Shown here in pieces: positions 58,655 to 64,000 of a DNA stretch of 64,000 nt. Location of the stretch: contig CM053140.1 of assembly GCA_028571685.1 (NCBI GenBank), forward strand, positions 221,607,323-221,671,322. The letters are read 5' to 3'. The stretch is from Heterohyrax brucei. Taxonomy: Eukaryota > Chordata > Mammalia > Hyracoidea > Procaviidae. Numbering within the stretch: the stretch's first letter is position 1; the number at the start of each line of letters is the position of its first letter. The position numbers and the translations under genes were made by a program. The notes below the pieces were generated by a model. That model had not been told where the DNA came from. It ran no database searches and was given only the letters and a program-made list of their open reading frames with translations.

Positions 58655-59597
58655 ACAGAAGACTCTTTGATGGCTACAAAGGTGGGGATGGAGAGGGATG
58701 TTCATAGATTAGATGGTTGCAGGAATTTGCTTAGGTAAAGAAGTGACAGCGTGCAGTAGAGAGCAGATCAACATAACCGGACTACACCATAAACTGAAAG
58801 GTTTTTTTAAAAACTCAACCCAATATTTCAAAAGATAGAGTAGCAGGGATGGGGGGCTTGGGACCATGTTCTCAAGGGACATCAAGGTCAATTGGCAAAG
58901 TGAGTATTTAGCTGAGAGAGTCTTCCAGACCTTATATTGGTGAGTGGCATCTAGGGTCTTAAAAGCTATCAACCTGCCATCTGAGGTTCATCAAGTGGTC
59001 CCAACCCACCTGGAACAGACGATGACTGAAAACATCAAAGACACAAGGAAAAATGAACCCAGAAGGCAGAAGGACCATATGAATGGCAGACTACATCGGC
59101 ATGAGACCAGAAGAACAAGATGGCGCCTGGCCACTGCCAAAGGCAGCTGTGATGGGGGGCACAATATAGAGTCCCTGAGGCAACACAAGAAAAAGAGGTG
59201 TGCAGTTCAAGAACTCTTCTGAAAGACGGGAACTGATGGCCCAACAGCCTTGAGGATCCCCTGGGAACATGGACCCTAGACTTACTGCTGGCCCTGAACT
59301 GAAGCCAGTACTGAGGTCAACACTTCAGACAAGAATGGTCTGGACTTGGGGACACAGCGTGAGCATATGGTGTGTGTACTTTATGAGTTTATATGTTTAT
59401 AGGAGGCTGTCCTACTGCTTTCTTTCTAGATGGGGGAGAAGAACGTGATTAGGAGGGAACAGGTGCTTATTAAGAGGATACTAGAAGTAGGGAGTGAAAA
59501 GAGAAAAGTGCTGTCACAGGGTGAGGAGAACAGATGGAGCTGTAAATAGGTGGGCATGCAGAATTGATTTGAATTGTAGGCTTTCACTTACATGAAA
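58655..59597 (+). mobile_element. L1 3' UTR only, plus
   Basis: Collinear with the L1-c 3' UTR (40840-41796): ACTCTTTGATGGCTACAAAG, TTGGTGAGTGGCATCTAGGG, GAGACCAGAAGAACAAGATG, and an end TTTCACTTACATGAAAAAAA. A 5'-truncated copy. No duplication is visible, perhaps because of the inverted rearrangement that follows. Confidence 0.88.
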
Positions 59598-59599
59598 AA

Positions 59600-60090
59600 A
59601 AGAAAAACTGATGACTAAAATCTTTACAAATTTGGTGAAAACATTCATCCACATCTTCAAGAAGCCCAGCAGACTCAGGAAAAACATAAAGAAATATCTC
59701 TCTCTCTCTATATATGCACACAAGAAATATATACATATATATACAAGAAAAGGAACCTGAAAGCAGCAAGAGAGATATGGCATCATGTATAAGAGATCTT
59801 CAGAAATATTCCTTAACAACTAACTGATTTCTCATCAGAAAACATGAAGGCCAGATTCAAATTGCTGAAGAAAAAGAATTCTAAATCCAGCAAAAATACT
59901 CTTCAAAAATGAAGGATAAATAAGTCATCCCAAGATGAAGAAAACAGAGAAATAGTATGGACCTACCTACATGAAATATTAAAAGGAATCCTTGAGACAA
60001 AATATAAAGACAGTAGATATTAACTTGAACCTTTCAGAAGACAAAAAGAGCATCAGGAAAAGTAAACCTATAACTAGATATAAAAGAAAG
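59600..60090 (+). mobile_element. Old L1 ORF1-region fragment, plus
   Basis: Text such as CCTGAAAGCAGCAAGAGAGA, TTTCTCATCAGAAAACATGA then AGGCCAG, and CTCTTCAAAAATGAAGG is typical of the ORF1 3' half of older mammalian L1s. A dinucleotide patch (TCTCTC...ATATAC, 59697-59740) interrupts it. No open frame remains. Confidence 0.65.
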
Positions 60091-60100
60091 TATAGATATT

Positions 60101-60287
60101 AGAGCCTTGGTGATGAAGAAGTTAAAGAGTTCAGGCTGCTAACCCAAAGGTCAGTGGTTGCTAACCCAAAGGTCAGTGGTTCAAATCCACCAGTCACTCC
60201 TTGGAAACCCTATGAAACAGTTATACTCTGTCCTGTAGGATTACTATGAACCAGAATCAATTCAACAGCACACAACAACAACAAAAG
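60101..60287 (+). mobile_element. AfroSINE with internal duplication, plus
   Basis: Head AGAGCCTTGGTGATGAAGAA, B-box region GTTCAAATCC, tail AATCAATTCAACAGCACACA with an AAC-rich end. A 22-bp segment starting GCTAACCCAAAGGTCAGTG is present twice in tandem (about 60137-60180). Confidence 0.92.
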
Positions 60288-60419
60288 TAGAAATCGGGAG
60301 CTGTGAATTTTAGTATGAGAATCAGCCATTATCTGTTCACTACTGTACTTGTGCAGGCCTTACTTTCCTCATCCTTAATCTGAAAGAGTTGAAGTCGATT
60401 CTCCTTTAAGAGCCGTTGA

Positions 60420-60502
60420 GCTTAGATTTAACAATCTATAGTAGTGCTACACATGTGTGTGTGAGTGTGTGGTGTGTGTGTAATCATTTTCTTTTAAAAA
60501 AA
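60420..60502. repeat. Imperfect (TG)n tract
   Basis: Interrupted TG repeats at about 60451-60481. Confidence 0.85.
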
Positions 60503-60884
60503 TTGTACTTTACATGGAGATTTACAATATCAACTAGTTTCTCAAACAACTAAAAACAAACAGAAAAAAAGCTTCCTCATCGATTTTCCTAATCCTGAAT
60601 TCTACTGAGTTTGAAATCTGATTCTGCTCTCTCCAAATTATTCTGGTGTTCTCTTCCACGTGTCTTTTCTTTCAATTCCATTGTCTTAGCCTGGTACAAG
60701 CCCACTGCATCTTAAACTAATGTTAACTTGGTCACAACTTGTACTTATAATTTTGTTTTTCTTTCCATTATATATTCTGCCAGATTGCTGTTTCTGAAAT
60801 AAGGCAGAGCCATGGAAATAAAATAAGAATGAAGTTTATTCTTTTTCCAAGCTCTCATTTCTTCAGCCCTCCTTCCTTCTTGGA
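60503..60884 (-). mobile_element. L1 3'-end fragment, minus, plus unassigned sequence
   Basis: TTGTACTTTACATGGAGATT then ACAATATCAACTAGTTTCTC resembles the L1 3' ends at 10062 and 51913. The similarity fades after about 60600. Confidence 0.5.
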
Positions 60885-61215
60885 GGACTGGCAAATTCCT
60901 TCAGCAAACTGAACTTGGCCTTCATGTTTTTTAGTGAGAAATCAGCTGGCTGTTAAGGAATATTACTGAAGATATCTCGCTGCTTTCAAGTTTCCTTTTT
61001 TGTCTTTTGCTTTAAGAGTTCGATTCTATTCATGCATATATTTCTTTCAGTTTATCCTGAGTTTGCTGGGCTTCTTGAAGATGTGAATGTTTGTTTTCAC
61101 CAAATTTGTAAAGATTTTAGTCATCAGTTTTTCTTTTTTATTATGATTAAGTGAAAGTATACAATCGAGATCAGTTCCAGATCACCACCTATCTGCAGCT
61201 CTATCTTAATCCATT
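60885..61215 (-). mobile_element. Old L1 ORF1 fragment plus L1 3' end, minus (right arm)
   Basis: The reverse complement gives an L1 3' end (GTATACTTTCACTTAATCAT), then AAAAAAGAAAAACTGATGAC and the same ORF1-like text as 59600-59880, including TTCCTTAACAGCCAGCTGAT and AAAACATGAAGGCCAAG. Confidence 0.7.
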
Positions 61216-61440
61216 CCCTCTTCTTTCATTTCTTTCCTTTACTTTTTCATCTCTTCCTCTTCCTCCATGTCTTACACTCTCTCTGTCCTTCTGTCTTTGA
61301 CACTTTTTTCTTTTACCTCCTTGCTTCCTTCCCCCCTTCTTTCTCTTTCATTACCTGTTTTTTTTTCCTCCTGTCCTTCCTGCTCTTTGTTCTTCCCCTT
61401 CTTACTTTCTTTCCCTTCATTCACCTAGCATTTCATTATT
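61216..61440. repeat. Polypyrimidine (CT-rich) tract
   Basis: About 220 bp consisting mainly of C and T, with runs such as TTCCTTCCCCCCTTCTTTCT. It may have grown from the L1 tail or a simple repeat. Confidence 0.85.
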
Positions 61441-61535
61441 CATCAGTTTTCATCCAGTGTCTGTTACAGAAAGGCATCATTTTAGGCACTTAAAAGTTCT
61501 TCTTTTAATGCTCTTCAAAGATTTACATAATATAG

Positions 61536-62037
61536 CATCTTAGCCATGTAGTGCTACTGTAAGAGAAATACTACAAGTAGACGGCTTTAACAAAGAAAAA
61601 TTTATTTCCTCACAGAAAAGCAGGCTAAAAACCTAAATTCAGGGCGTCAGCCCCAGGGGAAGTCTTTCTCTGCTGTCTCTGGAGGAAGGTCATTGTTATC
61701 GATCTTCCCCTGAAATGGGAGCTTCGAAAGCACAAGGACCCTGGGTTTAAAGGATGCGCTCTTCTCCCAGTACTGTTTTTTTTTTTTCCCTGATAGTATG
61801 AGGTCCCCAGCTCTATGCTTGTTTCTCTTACATTTATATCCCAAGAGATTGACAGAAGTCGCAACACACTCTTACAGATTGAGGCCCACCTCACTAATAC
61901 ATCCAATACCCATTTTCCCTCATTTAACACCATAGAGACAGGATTTACAACATAGGGGAACATCACACAATATCAGGAATCATGGCCTACCCAGGTTGCT
62001 ACACACATTTTTTGGGGACACAATTCAATTTGAGACA
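61536..62037 (-). mobile_element. Solo MaLR-like LTR, minus
   Basis: About 502 bp related to the LTRs at 20092 and 21659: CGGCTTTAACAAAGAAAAAT, GGCGTCAGCCCCAGGGGAAG, and the end TTTTTTGGGGACACAATTC then TTTGAGACA. Flanks TATAG (61531-61535) and TACAG (62038-62042) fit a 5-bp duplication with one change. Confidence 0.82.
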
Positions 62038-62394
62038 TACAGTGAGAAGAGTAAACACATACGACACTAACTTGATTCTTCTTTTTTGTTATGCCAAGAT
62101 AAGCTACTCCTTTGCTGTATTTTTTTGTTGTATTTTGCTGATACTCTCCACTCTATTTTTTAGAGGAACTGGAGCAGACACTACCTATTATCCTATTATG
62201 TCCTTGCTTTACTTTTCAACTTTGATTTGTAAGCAGTGAAGATCCATGATTCTAAAACCCTCTTCCTCCACGGCAGAGAGGAAAATTCTTGTTTCAGCCC
62301 AACTCCAGGATCTGCTGCAATATTACATGCTAGAGTACAGTATGCAGCTACCTTGTAATTTACGCTTCTTCCAGGGCTTCAAACAGATGGGTTC
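62038..62394. other. Unassigned non-coding sequence
   Basis: No gene or repeat recognised. Confidence 0.4.
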
Positions 62395-62590
62395 TTGTAT
62401 GTACCCTTGCTGAGAATTTGCATTCTAACAAGTTCCCAGGCAACGCTAATGCTATTGGTTAGAAACCAACTCTGAGAATCACTGGTAGAGTAGTGATTCT
62501 ACTTAAGGATCACCTGGGGTATTTTGTTACACTGTAGATACTGGTTCAGCATATCTCAGGCGGAGGCACAAATTTTTAGCAGCTATCTGA
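62395..62590. repeat. hAT-Charlie (MER5-like) non-autonomous DNA transposon relics
   Basis: GAGAATTTGCATTCTAACAA then GTTCCCAGGCAACGCTAATG and CTGAGAATCACTGGTAG resemble one end of MER5-type elements. A second piece starts AGTAGTGATTCTACTTAAGG then ATCACCTGGGG. Both are short and diverged. Confidence 0.5.
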
Positions 62591-63037
62591 ATTGGAATGA
62601 ATTGGTTCTAAGCATGGTTTTCTGCAAATTGAAAGTGTCCTGTAGGGTGAAGCTGAGGCAAGAGTTTAATGTTAGAAGTTCTTAGTGCCACTAATCTTTG
62701 CCCTGTAGAACAGCTGTAATTATTAAACAAGAAAACTTAGTAAAGTTTACCAGGACAATACCATATAATGACAGTATTTGTAGGTGGCTGTGGAATATTT
62801 TGTAATTACACTAAAGAGATCCAAAAGCAATTAGCAGAATCCTACTCAATGGCACTTGGCTGGCTGGCTGACCCATGAGATTTCGAGGGAAGGAATAATC
62901 ATATGTGCTGACCTCGTTATCTCAAAGAAAATCTCTCTTGTAGGGGTTTCCCAGAAGGACAGGAGCATAGAGGCTTTAATGACTGTGGTCAAGCACTTTG
63001 CCTGAGAGCACTGCTGTTAACCTCATTCCTCAGGCCT
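62591..63037. other. Unassigned non-coding sequence
   Basis: No gene is supported. A tail-like string CTCAATGGCACTTGGCTGGC occurs at 62847-62866. Confidence 0.4.
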
Positions 63038-63853
63038 GACTCCAACTCAGGAAACTGCATTTTCCTGTCCTGTCCTTTTTATTCAACTTCCCTCTCATGA
63101 AGTTTCAGTTCAACATAACCGTAAGCATGTCTTGTATGCATAAAACCAGCATGTTTTGGACTCATTCCATTCCATTATATCAACAGTAATTGAGTCCTGG
63201 CATCTGGCAGACACTGTAGAGAGTAAGACCTGGCCTATAGCTGTATGGATTTCCCATTCTGCTAGTGAGACGAGACGTGCCCATGAGGTAATGCAACGTG
63301 GAGTGTGGTTAGTTCTTTTGATGCACAGAGGTGGAAGAAGCCAGTTTCAACAGAAGGAATCATAGACGGCTTTTTGGAGAAAGGGATTTTTCCGCTGAGA
63401 CTTGAAAGATGGGTAAAAAGTTTTAGACAGTCTAGGACAGTGAGAGAGAAGGACATAGCAAGCCAGCCAGCTGGTCCTAGGGTCGCCATGAAGGACACAG
63501 CAATGAGGATTAATATCATGAGCAAACGTATAAGGCATGAGGATGAAGGAAAAACTTGGAATGAGATGAGAAGACATTCTTAGATGGAACACCTAATACA
63601 TCAAAGAACTTACTGGAGATATTGAAATGTGGCAAAATTAGATATGTGAACTATATTCCTAATGGAAAGAGCAACTTGGGGGTGGGAAGGGTTGCCAGGT
63701 ACTCGATCAAGGTTGATATAATGGAATGAGTCCAAACCATGCTGGGTTTTTGCATATAAGAAATGCTCACAGTTATGTTGAACTGAAACTTCGTGAGAGG
63801 GAAGTTGAATAAAGGGACAGGACAGGAAAATGCAGTTTCCTAAGTTGGAGTCC
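63038..63853. repeat. Inverted repeat, arms about 160 bp, loop about 490 bp
   Basis: 63038-63200 and 63693-63853 are reverse complements at roughly nine positions in ten by eye. Paired blocks include GGAAACTGCATTTTCCTGTC, AACTTCCCTCTCATGAAG (CTTCGTGAGAGGGAAGTT on the right), GTTCAACATAAC and GATATAATGGAATG. The loop contains L2-like low-copy text and two overlapping chance frames. Confidence 0.9.
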
Positions 63854-64000
63854 TTGGATGGAGAAAAAGGTTAAGTACTTAACTACGCACTAAAAATCTG
63901 GCTGTTTAAATCCACCCACAAGTACCCCAGAAGAAAGATCTAGTGATCTAATTTGGAAAGATCACAACCATTGAAAACCCTGTGAACCATATTTCTACTT
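63847..64000 (+). mobile_element. AfroSINE (long type), plus, cut by window end
   Basis: Head GGAGTCCTTGGATGGAGAAA, then CCACCCACAAGTACCCCAGA and GAAAGATCTAGTGATCTAAT (the extra segment). The tail lies outside the window. The SINE abuts the right arm of the inverted repeat. Confidence 0.88.

Larger units (their letters stand above)
59525..61215. repeat. Large inverted repeat, both arms carrying the same L1 3'-end junction
   Basis: 59525-59880 is related to the reverse complement of about 60885-61215. The core 59594-59675 against 61060-61140 is nearly identical (AAACTGATGACTAAAATCTT, CAAATTTGGTGAAAAC, CTTCAAGAAGCCCAGC). Both arms contain an L1 3' end joined at AGAAAAACTGATGAC to an old L1 ORF1-like segment. 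The spacer is about 1 kb. Confidence 0.8.

Noticed and set aside
63305..63583. 92-codon plus-strand frame, with overlapping minus-strand frames, inside the inverted-repeat loop
   Set aside because: No motif, frames open on both strands at once, and the text resembles an old low-copy repeat.
1..64000. CRISPR array, prophage, operon or toxin-antitoxin system
   Set aside because: No regularly spaced repeats, no ribosome-binding-site-led genes and no prokaryotic coding density. All repeats are mammalian transposable elements.

Overview
The window looks like nuclear DNA of an afrotherian mammal, most likely a paenungulate such as an elephant. The main evidence is at least eleven copies of a tRNA-derived SINE of the AfroSINE type, with the head GGAGCCCTGGTGGC, a B box GTTCGAATCC and a tail ending in ...CAGTGGGTTTGGTTTT. 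There are also two long RTE-clade (BovB-like) LINEs whose 3' tail resembles the SINE tail, and several L1 elements of one lineage. I assign the organism from remembered repeat families; no search was run.

I find no cellular protein-coding gene, no rRNA or functional tRNA gene, and no CRISPR array or prokaryotic feature. Every coding trace I recognise is a broken transposable-element gene. The window is a stack of nested insertions.

Layout. 1-5401: L1-a, minus strand, complete 5' end, running off the left edge. 5402-10061: LTR fragments, an AfroSINE, a (TG)n tract and low-copy sequence. 10062-26705: one old minus-strand L1 (host L1-H1). It is split by a 5.8-kb plus-strand L1 (L1-b, 12462-18243), an AfroSINE, a two-LTR MaLR-like element (20092-22180) and a solo LTR (24148-24643). 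27131-33320: an RTE element (RTE-A) split by a solo ERVL-like LTR, an AfroSINE with a mariner in its tail, and a second mariner of the same family. 34106-46470: a second old minus-strand L1 (L1-H2), split by a full-length and well preserved L1 (L1-c, 34641 to about 41796) and a full-length RTE (RTE-B, 42394-45685). 46471-49372: SINEs and MIRs. 49373-51584: an L1 fragment lacking its 3' end (L1-d) between 17-bp target-site duplications. 51890-53545: two more L1 pieces. 53546-64000: mostly low-copy sequence with SINEs, MIR/L2-like relics, L1 3' ends, a solo LTR and two large inverted repeats.

How the parts relate. The nesting gives relative ages: L1-H1 is older than L1-b, which is older than the AfroSINE inside it; RTE-A is older than an AfroSINE, which is older than mariner-A. 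I found target-site duplications for ten insertions and list their positions. No undescribed functional system is evident. The best leads are the mariner inside an AfroSINE, the 3'-truncated L1 with a canonical cleavage site, the chimeric L1-b with an inverted duplicated ORF2 block, the large inverted repeats, and a 40-bp SINE/RTE-tail insert flanked by 8-bp repeats.
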